A stretch of 64,000 bases of DNA from Ornithinimicrobium faecis. GTDB taxonomy: Bacteria; Actinomycetota; Actinomycetes; Actinomycetales; Dermatophilaceae. Numbering within the stretch: the first letter of the stretch is position 1; every line of letters begins with the position of its first letter. The position numbers were made by a program, and so were the translations under genes. The notes under the pieces were generated by a model, which was not told the origin of the DNA, did not search any database, and worked only from the letters and a program-made list of their open reading frames with translations. This document shows, in pieces, positions 51,571-61,100 of the stretch. The stretch lies in contig NZ_CP099489.1 of the NCBI RefSeq assembly GCF_023923225.1, positions 4,278,001 to 4,342,000 of the forward strand, written 5' to 3'.

Positions 51571-53376
51571 CTATTCGCTAGCGATCGGACTTGAGCTCAC
51601 TTGGGAACTGCCACTGTCAAGCGTTTCGAACCCACGGGTTGGACCAGCATCAGCGTTCAGCCGCTCCATCCCGAACTGCTCTCCGAGGCGTGTTTCGGGG
51701 TCGTACTGATAGGCAGCGGCGGTGGACAACTCGCCGACCCGGATTGCTGTGGCCTCGCCGTCATAGAACATGTTGTGATAGAGGCTAGTTGCTGCCACAT
51801 CAGGCCCGATATCGATATACGCACCCCGCCCCGTCCCTCCCTCGAAGCTATTTCGGTTAACCCTGATGCCATTGATCCACGGCCCGATCACCACAGAGCA
51901 CCCTTGGACGGAGTTTTGCTCAATCGTGAAATTTGATCGTCGACGCCGAACCCCTGCTGTGAAGAGGCGGAAGTCCTGACTTCTCGGTTCCCTGTGTTCG
52001 AGGTTGACCGCTGCGCTATTCGGAAGACCGTCAAGGCAGTGGAATTCGTTACTACGCACTACGACCTGGCGTGGCGCGTTGTCCGCCATCGTCTCACTAC
52101 CAGTAGGCACGTAGTGCACCCCCACCCACGGGCCCCCCTTGCTCGTCGATGGTCGGTGGCGCAGGGAATTTCCTGTGATGGAAGTGTGGCTCACGAAGGA
52201 CGATAACGCAACACCGGCACGTTCAGTATCAATCGTGTTATTTGAAATTCTGTTGTATAGCGAGCGGACACGGACACCGGTCCACCCACCAACCACCTCG
52301 TTATCCGAAAATACGAAGTGTGTCACTCCTGGGTGAGTGGTTGTCGCATTATTGCAATTGAAGAACTTGTTATCTCGGACGGCCACGTGCTGCACCGTTG
52401 ACCACGCAGTCTTCTGGTCGATATAGCCAACATCAGAAGGCAGAAGATCACCAGTGAAGTCAATAGCCTGCCACTCACCAGTGAGTCGATTGTCGACAAA
52501 AGTCACGTCCTGGCAGCCTCCGCCGACGATGAAGGAGTTCCACGACGCACCCTTGCCGCCAACAGTCCGCCGTACTGACGTACTACTGTGCACACGGAGC
52601 TCCAAGCAGTCCGTTGCTCTGAGGTGAAAGCCTGGCTGACCAGCGGCCTCGAAATGACATGACTCTATAGTCAAGCGATGACAGGCGCGCGCAATGATGG
52701 TTCGGAAGGACCTGGTCACCAGGTTCTCGAATGTGAGATTTCGAAATGTGACCCCTTCTAGGAAGTTCATCTTGCGGAACTCCGCGCTCGCCACATCCGG
52801 CATCGGCTCGACGACGCCCTCGAGGTGCCCTCTATAGCCCGGGTATAGCACCTTGCTATTGAAAATTGCGATTCGGGGGGTAGGTACCTCCGCCACCCGC
52901 TGCATCTCGGTGAAACGAACATAGAACTGCTGGTTCGTCACCGGGGCTCGACTACCCAACTGCCAGTCCCCGGCGTCTGGCGAGTAGCAGTTGATCTGTG
53001 ACAGCAACTGCACGTAGTCACCCGGCTGCAAGCCATGCGGTTCCCGCGAGACGAGTCGGTCGTCTTGCGCCGGCGCGCCGGCCTCGAGCAGTCCAGCGGC
53101 CGCCTCCGCCTCCCCATGGACATAGAACATGAACTGCACGAGCGTTCCCGGCCCAGTGATGGTCACATGCGGTGTGCTGATCTCGACGTGGTGCTCCATC
53201 ACACCTGGGCGAAATCCAGAAGAGAGATAACGCCCTGGAGGGAAATACAAAGTGTCTCCCGGGCGGAGGTCAGCGGCTGCCTGCTGGACGGCCGCCAGGC
53301 AGTCCGTGCTCCCATCACCAATCGCGCCATAGTCCAGCACGTTGAGAACACGGCCACATTGCCCCTCCAATGCCAT
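51571..53376 (-). CDS. Right-handed parallel beta-helix protein (pectate lyase 3 superfamily)
   Basis: 601 residues from ATG 53376, chosen because GAGG lies 6 nt before it and the frame upstream has only a TTG. It opens VLNVLDYGAIGDGSTDCLAA and GDTLYFPPGRYLSSG, the usual N-terminal cap of phage-tailspike/pectate-lyase-3 proteins, followed by many beta-helix turns rich in Asn, Val and Ile (FRNLTFENLVTRSF, NNATTTHPGVTHFVFSDNEV). No signal peptide. The AT content is higher than in neighbours, a sign of transfer. Likely binds or cleaves (epimerises) a polysaccharide; catalytic residues not identified. Confidence 0.8.
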   Translation of the reverse strand: MALEGQCGRVLNVLDYGAIGDGSTDCLAAVQQAAADLRPGDTLYFPPGRYLSSGFRPGVMEHHVEISTPHVTITGPGTLVQFMFYVHGEAEAAAGLLEAGAPAQDDRLVSREPHGLQPGDYVQLLSQINCYSPDAGDWQLGSRAPVTNQQFYVRFTEMQRVAEVPTPRIAIFNSKVLYPGYRGHLEGVVEPMPDVASAEFRKMNFLEGVTFRNLTFENLVTRSFRTIIARACHRLTIESCHFEAAGQPGFHLRATDCLELRVHSSTSVRRTVGGKGASWNSFIVGGGCQDVTFVDNRLTGEWQAIDFTGDLLPSDVGYIDQKTAWSTVQHVAVRDNKFFNCNNATTTHPGVTHFVFSDNEVVGGWTGVRVRSLYNRISNNTIDTERAGVALSSFVSHTSITGNSLRHRPSTSKGGPWVGVHYVPTGSETMADNAPRQVVVRSNEFHCLDGLPNSAAVNLEHREPRSQDFRLFTAGVRRRRSNFTIEQNSVQGCSVVIGPWINGIRVNRNSFEGGTGRGAYIDIGPDVAATSLYHNMFYDGEATAIRVGELSTAAAYQYDPETRLGEQFGMERLNADAGPTRGFETLDSGSSQVSSSPIASE

Positions 53377-53618
53377 CCCTTGCCTCAACTCCTCGCTGGA
53401 CAACTACGTCGGTCGCACTCTATCGACCGATGAGGCGCTGGTGGGTCAAGGTGGCCCCCCAACCGGATCGCCGCAGCCGGTCACACCCACCCATTCCCGC
53501 CCAACTCGCCGACGAGGCCGCGCTGCGTCCGCGGACTCGCCGCACCGTCTTGACCCTCCACGGCAAAGACGGTGCTGGACCACGAGCACGCAACTAACGA
53601 CGACCGGCGAGCGGGTGG
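53377..53618. other. Intergenic region, no gene seen
   Basis: 242 bases upstream of the beta-helix gene and downstream of the phosphatase pseudogene. It includes the likely promoter of the 53376 operon. No conserved open frame or strong hairpin. Confidence 0.4.
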
Positions 53619-54142
53619 TCACTCCTCGGGGACCGCCTGCAGGGTGGGTCGCTCGAACTCGTCGTTCCACTCCCAGGTGTCCTCGAAGTCCCACCCGAGG
53701 GTGTCGGCGTAGAACTCCTGAGTCTTGCTCTGTGCCTCGGTCACCGGGCCATCCTTCGGGTTGTCCGGTGCCGGCCCGACGTTATAGCTCACTTTCGCGA
53801 CATCCATGCCTTCCAGGGGGTAGTTGCCAGCGAGGGACGGGTGCCCGATGAATAGCGTCCGCGGATGCCGTGGGCCGACTGCTGCGCCTGCACCGCATGG
53901 TCCACCCGGGCCTGGTAGTTGCTGGTTCCGTGCCCATACAGCGATCCGGTGTCGACCTGGTTGAAGCTCATGCCGTCACCCACGAGATAGATGACGTTCT
54001 TGGGGCCTTCAGCGCTCGTGGCCTCCGCGGTGCTGGCTCCCGCGTCGCCCGGTTCCGCTGCGGCGATCCCCGGTCCAGCGATCGTCACCGACAGCGTGGC
54101 AGCCAGTGCCACCGCACACACTCGTTTGCTCATGCTCGACAT
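53619..54142 (-). pseudogene. Alkaline phosphatase pseudogene with large internal deletion and frameshift
   Basis: ATG 54142 follows GGGAGGACGC and starts a signal peptide (RVCAVALAATLSVTIAGPG). KNVIYLVGDGMSFNQVDTGS is the N-terminal metal-site motif of alkaline phosphatases (V-G-D-G-M). After ~95 residues the frame breaks. The next frame continues GHPSLAGNYPLEGMDVAKV and ends with FYADTLGWDFEDTWEWNDEF, a C-terminal repeat type. An intact enzyme is about 400-550 residues, so most of the catalytic core is missing and no activity is expected. Confidence 0.75.
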
Positions 54143-54373
54143 GCGTCCTCCCAGACCGGACAGTTGCGTTCGCCAGCCCGGTCGACGCCGGGCAGATTCA
54201 GGGCGCCGCCATCGACGTGGTCACCCAATCGATGAAGCCCCCCGGCGCCGCAGCCACCCTGGCGGCGCCGGGCATCCTCGGCCGAACCGGCATCTCAATG
54301 AGGGGAGACGAGCGGGTGAACTCTGAGAGTTGGCGGCACGGCAAAACGGCAGACCGTATGCCGCGGGGTTGCG

Positions 54374-55237
54374 TCAGTCCGACGCCTCAACTCCGAGGTT
54401 GCGCGCCGTCACCAGCCATGCCGCTGCGGGCAGACTCACGACACCGTCCACGCGCCGCGAGCGCAGGTCCGCACGGACCTTGTCCAGCAGCTCGGCCTGA
54501 CGCTCCGGCCCGACGTGGTCCTGCAGCCGGCCCCAGACCCCTCGGCCGTTGGACGCGAGGATGGCGAGGCGCTCCTCGACCCCGTCACTGCCGTCGAGGC
54601 CATAGCGACAGGCATAGTCGAACGGCTCGATGACAATCTCCGCCCAGCCTGCAGCGTTCAGGACCCCTCGCAGACGCTCGGCGTCGGCGAAGGCGGTCGG
54701 GCCGGGTGCGCCCGGCGCCGGGTGTGGCACCGGCTCGGGGAGAGCGGCCTCCAACAGATCCAGCCCCTGGGTGAAGACGGGGTTCTCCTCCCGCGAGCGC
54801 CAGCAGCCGAAGGTCATGGTGGCCCCGGGCCGCGTGGCCCGACGGATGGTGTCGAACGCTGTCGTCGGGTCGCTGAAGAACATCACTCCATAGCGCGAGA
54901 CCACGTGGTCGAACGGCAACCCCGGGGCGGCCTCGAGCAGGTCAGCCGTGCCCGCGTCGGCCTCCAGGACCGTCGCTTCGGGCACGCGTCGGCGTGCTGC
55001 CTCCACCATGGCTGCTGAGACGTCGACGCCCACCATCTCGACACCGTCGCGGACGCCCAGCTCAAGCAGCGTGCCGGTGCCGCACCCGACATCCAGCACC
55101 CGGTCCCCTCGGGCCCACGCGACCCGCTCCACCAACGCCTGGGTCAGCGGCGCGAAGGCGGCGTCGAGGATCCGCTCGTTCGCCACCCAGCCCTGGCCGC
55201 CCTGCTTCCACCCCTGCTGCACATCATCAGTCCCCAT
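54374..55237 (-). CDS. Class I SAM-dependent methyltransferase
   Basis: 287 residues from ATG 55237. Motif I is RVLDVGCGTGTLLELG near residue 46; VEMVGVDVSAAMVEAARRR (motif II region) and VVSRYGVMFFSDPTTAF follow. It resembles ubiE/COQ5-like small-molecule methyltransferases. No substrate clue in the context. The C-terminal part (YACRYGLDGSDGVEERLAIL) is the usual substrate lid. Confidence 0.83.
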   Translation of the reverse strand: MGTDDVQQGWKQGGQGWVANERILDAAFAPLTQALVERVAWARGDRVLDVGCGTGTLLELGVRDGVEMVGVDVSAAMVEAARRRVPEATVLEADAGTADLLEAAPGLPFDHVVSRYGVMFFSDPTTAFDTIRRATRPGATMTFGCWRSREENPVFTQGLDLLEAALPEPVPHPAPGAPGPTAFADAERLRGVLNAAGWAEIVIEPFDYACRYGLDGSDGVEERLAILASNGRGVWGRLQDHVGPERQAELLDKVRADLRSRRVDGVVSLPAAAWLVTARNLGVEASD

Positions 55238-55276
55238 GAATCGACTGTATGCCGAGTGCTGGCCACGTGCCGCTCC

Positions 55277-55687
55277 TCAGTCGGCCTGTCGAGACTGGGG
55301 CCCCTGAGCCCGAGGTCGCCGCACGTCAACGAGGTGCTCGATGATCGCGAAATCCGCAACATTGCGGGTGAGAAGCGGCACCGACTCAACCAAGGCTGTG
55401 GCAGCAATCGCGAGGTCCAACTGGCGGCGGCGCGGTTGTCCTCCTCGCTGTCTGACCGCAGCTGCCAGACGACCCCAGGCGCGGGACACAGCAGCCGTGA
55501 CTGGGAGGGGATCGAACGTGGCCTCGACCACCGCGAGGCGCTCCGTGCGGCGCGCCAGTTCGTCGGGTTCGGTGGCCAGCAGCACACCAAAGTGCAACTC
55601 GGTCAGGGACACGACGCTGATCGACGCTTCCACGTCGCCGGGTGCCTCACCACCGATGAGGACGGAGGTGTCGAGAAGGACCCTCAC
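55277..55687 (-). CDS. vapC: VapC-like PIN-domain ribonuclease toxin
   Basis: 136 residues from GTG 55687, which overlaps the stop of a short upstream frame (GTGA). PIN acidic residues are in place: D in VRVLLDTSVLIGG, E in VVSLTELHFGV, D in RRRQLDLAIAATAL, and D in LLTRNVADFAII. Such proteins cleave tRNA or mRNA and are held inactive by a cognate antitoxin. Confidence 0.8.
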   Translation of the reverse strand: MRVLLDTSVLIGGEAPGDVEASISVVSLTELHFGVLLATEPDELARRTERLAVVEATFDPLPVTAAVSRAWGRLAAAVRQRGGQPRRRQLDLAIAATALVESVPLLTRNVADFAIIEHLVDVRRPRAQGPQSRQAD

Positions 55688-55791
55688 GTGTCGAAGGGGT
55701 CGACGATCGTGGCATCCAGGTTGACCAGGTCGTCCTCCAGCGCCTGCGGCGCCGGCCCCTGCCACACGTGGGCGAGGCTTGCTCCGCTCAT
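55684..55791 (-). CDS. Possible micro-antitoxin for the adjacent PIN toxin
   Basis: 35 residues from ATG 55791, ending in DLVNLDATIVDPFDT with a GTGA overlap with vapC. It is acidic, as toxin-binding antitoxin tails are, but has no DNA-binding half. A longer version (48 residues from GTG 55827) would overlap the ybaK start. Either a minimal antitoxin or a truncated one. Confidence 0.35.
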   Translation of the reverse strand: MSGASLAHVWQGPAPQALEDDLVNLDATIVDPFDT

Positions 55792-55820
55792 CCCAGCGCG
55801 CCCCACGGCATACTCATCCC

Positions 55821-56285
55821 ATGCACCCACGCAACCAGGAAGTGCAGGACGCCCTGGCCCAGGCCGGCATTGCGGCACAGATCGAGGTGCTCGACGAGCA
55901 CGCCCGCACGGCTGCCCGCGCCGCAGAGCAACTGGGCTGCGAGGTCGCTGCGATCGCCAACAGCCTGGTCTTCCTGGCCGACGACGAGCCGTTGCTGGTG
56001 ATGGCCAGCGGTGCGGCCCGGGTCGACACCGACGTGATCGCCGCAGCGGTCGGCGCAGAGTCCGTGACCAAGGCGAATGCCCAGCAGGTCCGGGCTGCCA
56101 CGGGTCAGGCGATCGGCGGAGTCGCCCCGACCGGGCACCCGACGCCGTTGCGCACCCTGGTCGACCCCGAGCTCGGCGCCCACGACACGATCTGGGCTGC
56201 TGGCGGGACACCGGACACGATCGTGCCGCTGACCTTCCAGCAACTGGTGAGCATCACGGCCGGCCACGTGACCACGGTCCGCTAG
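55821..56285 (+). CDS. YbaK/aminoacyl-tRNA deacylase family protein
   Basis: 154 residues from ATG 55821. Family features: a Lys in VGAESVTKANAQQVRAATG and the glycine loop IGGVAPTGHPTPLRTLVDP, which forms the substrate pocket of YbaK/ProX deacylases that hydrolyse mischarged Cys- or Ala-tRNA(Pro). Convergent with the CHAD gene (4-nt overlap). Confidence 0.87.
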   Translation: MHPRNQEVQDALAQAGIAAQIEVLDEHARTAARAAEQLGCEVAAIANSLVFLADDEPLLVMASGAARVDTDVIAAAVGAESVTKANAQQVRAATGQAIGGVAPTGHPTPLRTLVDPELGAHDTIWAAGGTPDTIVPLTFQQLVSITAGHVTTVR

Positions 56286-57259
56286 CTGGCGCGCCGAGCC
56301 TGCCCCCAGGCCACCGCGACCTGCTCGACCAAGGCGTCGGGGTCATGGAGCACGGTGGCACCCAGGGCGAGGGCCTCCCGCTGCAGGGCTCGGCGGCGCT
56401 CGGCGAGGTGCTTGAGGAGTCGCTCCCGCTCGGCAGCATCCGGGACGAGCGTCGGGTCCTCCTCCACGGCCTCGGCCCAGACGGCGAGGTCGTGGTCGTC
56501 ACCGAGCACGCTGCCCAGATCGCTGAGCCGGGCACCGACTGCTTGCAACAGGTCCTTCCACACCGGCTGCAGGAACTCGACCTGATACCAGAGATACTTC
56601 ACGTCCTTGCGCCACGCGTGCAGCCGCTCCGTCGTGGGGTCATCCTGGGCGCTGAGCATCCGTCGACGGGCACGGCCCGCGACCCGTGCCAACCCCGGTG
56701 CGACGCTCTCCCAACGGTCCGGGAGTGCGCCGCCCCCGCTGACGGGGAACCTGCGGACCCGACAGGCGAAACTGCCCAGCGCGGTCAGCGTGTCCAGGTG
56801 GCGCCGCCGATCTGCTGCGGCCTCCCTGGTGGAGGCGAGCGCCCGATCGCGCAACAGCGCCACCATCCGGTCCGTCGTGTCCTGCTCGAGATCCAGGTCT
56901 GGAGCCAGGTCCGCTGCGAGGTCTGCCAGCACCGCAGCGTCCCGGGTGGGCCCCCACAGCCGGGACGTGTCGCGCAGGCAGGTGTTCTCCTGGCGATAGC
57001 CCCAGTCCCCCAGCTCGCCGCGCACCAGGCGCAGGACCGCCCTGGTGCGTTTCAGCGACTTGCGCAGTTGGTGCACGGACGCGTCAAGGTCATCGCTCTC
57101 CCGGAGCCGCATCGCGTGAGCGACCTGCTCCAGCACGATCCGCTGCACTGCCTCACCGAGCGGCTCGTCGTGGTGAAGCCGGAAGTCGGGCGTCAGCGGC
57201 TCGGGAACCTCCGGCGCCGGAGCTTGCCGGGCCACTCCCACCGTCTGGGCGGACACCAT
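56282..57259 (-). CDS. CHAD domain-containing protein
   Basis: 325 residues from ATG 57259. It is helical, with conserved His/Arg/Lys patterns: DASVHQLRKSLKRTRAVLRL near residue 60 and ERLHAWRKDVKYLWYQVEFL in the second half, then LGDDHDLAVWAE. CHAD proteins bind polyphosphate through these basic residues; no CYTH partner domain is fused here. No operon partner is evident. Confidence 0.9.
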   Translation of the reverse strand: MVSAQTVGVARQAPAPEVPEPLTPDFRLHHDEPLGEAVQRIVLEQVAHAMRLRESDDLDASVHQLRKSLKRTRAVLRLVRGELGDWGYRQENTCLRDTSRLWGPTRDAAVLADLAADLAPDLDLEQDTTDRMVALLRDRALASTREAAADRRRHLDTLTALGSFACRVRRFPVSGGGALPDRWESVAPGLARVAGRARRRMLSAQDDPTTERLHAWRKDVKYLWYQVEFLQPVWKDLLQAVGARLSDLGSVLGDDHDLAVWAEAVEEDPTLVPDAAERERLLKHLAERRRALQREALALGATVLHDPDALVEQVAVAWGQARRAS

Positions 57260-57300
57260 CGAGCGAGCCTATCGGTCTGCCGACTGACCTGCCGCCTGTC

Positions 57301-57660
57301 TCACAGATCGAGCGGCGTGAGCACCCCGATCTGCCAGCCGACTGGTCCGTCGAGCAGCTGATAGATGAACCGCTCCCTGGGTTGTCCGTCATAGGACCAG
57401 GTGACCTCGGCCCAGATGCTGTGCCCGGTCTGCGCCACGATGCTGATGTCGGGGTCGGCCTCCGAAACGCCGTCATACTGCCCGAAGCTGGCCGCGAAGA
57501 AGTCCCGGGTCTGCGCCTGGTCGCTCACAGGGATCGACTGCCCCGGGAAGGCGATCAGGGACGGCACCGCATACAGGCCTGCGATCGCGTCCGCATCGCG
57601 CCCGAGCAGCGCCTGTGCATAGCGGTCGAAGAATTCCTGGGTGACTGTGGTGGGTTCCAT
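57301..57660 (-). CDS. SnoaL/NTF2-like protein
   Basis: 119 residues from ATG 57660 (MEPTTVTQEFFDRYAQALLG); the longer frame has no better start. The short alpha-plus-beta cone fold is suggested by ALLGRDADAIAGLYAVPSL and SIWAEVTWSYDGQPRERF near the C-terminus. Function not assignable (isomerase-, hydrolase- or non-enzymatic NTF2-like proteins exist). Divergent from the HTH gene by 57 nt. Confidence 0.75.
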   Translation of the reverse strand: MEPTTVTQEFFDRYAQALLGRDADAIAGLYAVPSLIAFPGQSIPVSDQAQTRDFFAASFGQYDGVSEADPDISIVAQTGHSIWAEVTWSYDGQPRERFIYQLLDGPVGWQIGVLTPLDL

Positions 57661-57717
57661 GACCACCACGTTAGGAGCGAACTGCGCCACGCTTGTGTCG
57701 GTGTTTAAGATCTGGTG

Positions 57718-58131
57718 ATGGACGCTCAGCACGCCCTGTCTGCCGCCTCACGCGACGGCCACCTGGCGCTGCGACGGGTGGAGCGTCAACAACAACTCAT
57801 CGAGCTGCTCGCGGGTGCCGAGCGACGGACCGTCTCGGAGCTGGCCGAGCGCCTCGGGGTCTCCACCCGCACCGTGGAGCGCGATGTCGAGCGGCTCCGG
57901 GACGCCGGGGTGCCTTTCGAGAGCAGCGTCGGCCGGGCGGGTGGCATCAGCCTGCCGGTGACCACGACCCGCACCCAGGTGGAGCTGGACGTCGCCGAGA
58001 TCGCTGCCCTGCTATCCAGTCTGGCCACCGTCGGCCCCAACTCCAGCCCGTCCGCCAACTCGGCCACCGCCAAGCTGGCCGCTGCCCTGCGGACCGATGT
58101 CCCGCGGGTCGATGTCGGACACCGTCGGTAG
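57718..58131 (+). CDS. Truncated WYL-family regulator (HTH only)
   Basis: 137 residues from ATG 57718. HTH_11-type helix-turn-helix: RQQQLIELLAGAERRTVSEL then GVSTRTVERDVERLRDAGVP, and a V-x-x-x-G-R-A-G-G-I wing. Regulators of this YafY type are usually about 310-330 residues with a WYL ligand domain. Here a TAG follows after the linker helix (AEIAALLSSLATVG), so the sensor part is absent. It may act as a simple repressor or be a remnant. Confidence 0.7.
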   Translation: MDAQHALSAASRDGHLALRRVERQQQLIELLAGAERRTVSELAERLGVSTRTVERDVERLRDAGVPFESSVGRAGGISLPVTTTRTQVELDVAEIAALLSSLATVGPNSSPSANSATAKLAAALRTDVPRVDVGHRR

Positions 58132-58134
58132 GGT
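58129..58134 (+). promoter_or_regulatory. Candidate -10 box for leaderless recC transcript
   Basis: TAGGGT ends 7 nt before the recC GTG, and no Shine-Dalgarno is visible, so transcription probably starts at the GTG. The -35 is not clear. Confidence 0.4.
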
Positions 58135-58141
58135 CACAGGC

Positions 58142-61100
58142 GTGACGTTGTTCGTGCACCGCGCCGTCAGCACCGACGTGCTGGCCGACGGGTTGGGGGA
58201 GCTCCTCGCGACGCCTTTGGAGGATCCGTTCGCCGAGGAGGTCGTCGCCGTGCCCGCCAAGGGTGTCGAGCGCTGGCTGGCTCAGCAGCTCTCGCACCGG
58301 CTCGGGGCGGCCCCCGGTGGTGGCGACGGTGTGTGCGCCGGGGTGCGCTTCCTCAATCCGCACTCGCTGGTCTCCCTGGTGCTCGGCATCGAGCGCGACG
58401 ACCCGTGGCATCCCGACCAGTTGACCTGGCCAGTCCTGCAGGCGATCGATGAGTCCCTCCAGGAGAGCTGGGCCGGTGCCCTGGCCGCCCACCTCGGGGC
58501 TGCGGGTGAGGCCGACGAGGTCGAGAGGGGGTTGCGGCGCGGGCGACGTTATGCCGTGGCCCGTCGCCTGGCCGGACTCTTCTCTGCGTATGCCGTGCAG
58601 CGCCCATCCATCATCGCCGACTGGCGCGAGGGTGGAGCGGGCGACGGACTGGGTGCCCCCTTGCCCGATGACCTCGCCTGGCAGCCACCCCTGTGGCGGG
58701 CGGTGCTCGACCTGGTCGAGGCGCCGGCACCAGACGTCCGGCACGACCAGGTGGCGGCGGCCCTTCGCGCGGGTGGTGAGCCCCAGGGGCTGGAGCTTCC
58801 CGGCCGGCTGTCGTTGTTCGGCCACACCCGGATCGCCGCGAGTGAGATCGAGGTGATGGCCGCCCTCGGCGAGCACCGCGACGTCCACCTCTGGCTCCCA
58901 CAGGCGTCCCCCGCGGCCTGGGATGCGTTGGCCGAGGTCGTCGCCGACGGCCCGGTCCGGCGGGCCGCCGACCCGTCGGTGGACCAGGTGCGCCACCCGC
59001 TGCTGGCCTCCCTGGGCCGGGACGCCCGCGAGCTCCAGCGCTCGCTGTCCACCACGGGGGCCACCGACGCGCGCCTCGGGGCGCTCCTGACGACACCGGC
59101 ACCGGCACCGGCACCGGCAGGGGACACTCCAACCACCCTGCTGGAGTGGCTCCAGCACGACCTGGAGCGCGACCACATCCCCGACGCCGACGAGGTGGCC
59201 GCCCGCCTCCTGACCGCCACCGACGACTCGGTGCAGGTGCACGCCTGCCACGGCAAGGGGCGTCAGATCCAGGTGCTGCGCGACGTGCTCAGCGGGCTGC
59301 TGCAGGACAACCCCGACCTCGAGCCACGCGACATCCTGGTGATGTGCCCGGACATCGACGCCTACGCGCCGCTCGTGCACGCGGGGTTCGGGCTCGGCGA
59401 GGTGGTGCGCACCGAGCAGGCTGGGGATGGGCACCCAGCCCACCGCCTGCGGGTGATGCTCGCTGACCGGGCCCCTCGGCATACCAATCCTCTGCTCGCC
59501 CTCGCCGCCCGACTGGTCGAGCTGGCAGGCGGCCGGCTGACCGCCAGCGAGGTGCTCGACCTGGCCCGTTCCGAGCCGGTGCGGCGCCGCTTCGGGCTGG
59601 ACGACGACGCCCTCGATCGGATCGCACGCTGGGTGGAGGAGGTCGCGATCCGGTGGGGTCTGGACGCCGACCACCGCGCGACCTATGACCTGCGCAACTT
59701 CCCACAGAACACCTGGCGCAGTGGCCTGGACCGGGTCCTCACCGGCGCCGCCCTGGACGGCCAGGACGTCACCCACCTCGGGCAGACCGTGGCCCTGGAC
59801 GACCTCGACAGCGGCGACATCGACCTGGCTGGTCGGCTCGCGGAGCTGATCGAGCGCCTTGGCTCGACCCTCACCGCTCTGCAGGGGTGCCGCACCGCGA
59901 GTCAGTGGAGCAGCACCCTGCACGAGGGAGTGCTCGGGCTGGCCACCACCACCGCCTCCGATGCCTGGCAGGTGACCCAGCTCGAGCGTGAGCTGGCCCG
60001 GATCGAGGCCTCCGCCGTGCGCGGTGCGAGCTCGACCGACCTGGCCCTGTCCGACGTGCGTGCCCTGCTTGAGGAGCACCTGAGTGGCCGGGCGACGCGG
60101 TCGAGCTTTCGCACCGGCACCCTGACCGTCTGCACGATGGTGCCGATGCGCTCGGTGCCGCACCGGGTGGTGGCTCTCGTGGGGATGGACGACGGCATCT
60201 TCCCGCGCACGACCACCCCCGACGGTGACGACGCCCTGGCCCGCCACCCGATGACCGGTGAGCGGGACACCCGCGCCGAGGACCGCCAGCTGCTGCTCGA
60301 CGCAGTGATGGCCGCCGGGCAGACGCTGGTCATCACCTACACCGGCGCGGATGAGCACAGCGGCGCCGAGCGTCCACCCGCCGTTCCGTTGGGAGAGCTG
60401 CTCGATGCCCTGGCGGAGACCGCCCACCGTCCCGCCAGCGCCCCCGCTCTGGTCCGCCGGCACCCGCTGCAGTCCTATGACGTGCGCAACCTCGGCGGCA
60501 CCGCACCGGGCGAGCCCGCCCTGCTGGCCGACGACGCGCCCTTCAGCTTCGACCCCGCAGCCCTGGCTGGCGGTCGGGCCCACCAGGCCCGCCCGGTGGT
60601 GTCGGAGTCCGAGCAGGCTGCTGCTCCGGTCTCTGCTGCGCTGCTGCCCGAGCCGTTGCCGCCCCTGGTCGGGGACGACCTCGCCCTCGAGGACCTCCAG
60701 CGCTTCCTGGCCCACCCCGCCCAGGCCTTCCTGCGCCAGCGGCTGGGCCTGCTGCTCCCCGACGAGCCTGAGGAACCGTCCGAGGGCATCCCGATCGACC
60801 TCGACGGGCTGGAGCGTTGGCAGATCGGCGACCGGATGCTGCGGGCCGTGCTCTCGGGCACCCCACCGGAGCAGGCCCGACAGCACGAGCTCTGGCGCGG
60901 CAGCGTGCCGCCGGGCGAGCTCGGCCAGGCGGTGCTGGACGACATCTCTGCCAACGTCCGGGGCATCCACCTGGCCTCGCGGGACCTCCACAGCGACACG
61001 GCGTCAAGCACTGACCTCGACATCGAGCTGCCCGACGGGCGCCGGCTCACCGGCACCGTCAGCGGACTGCACGGCAGCGACCCGCGCGTGATCACCAGCA

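Noticed and set aside
59091..59122. CACCGG tandem repeat
   Set aside because: Short in-frame repeat coding an Ala-Pro linker in RecC; not a CRISPR or regulatory array.
57947..60991. Minus-strand open frame of over 1000 codons
   Set aside because: Antisense shadow of recC; composition is Gly/Val/Gln/Arg-rich with no domain, as expected from high GC at third positions.
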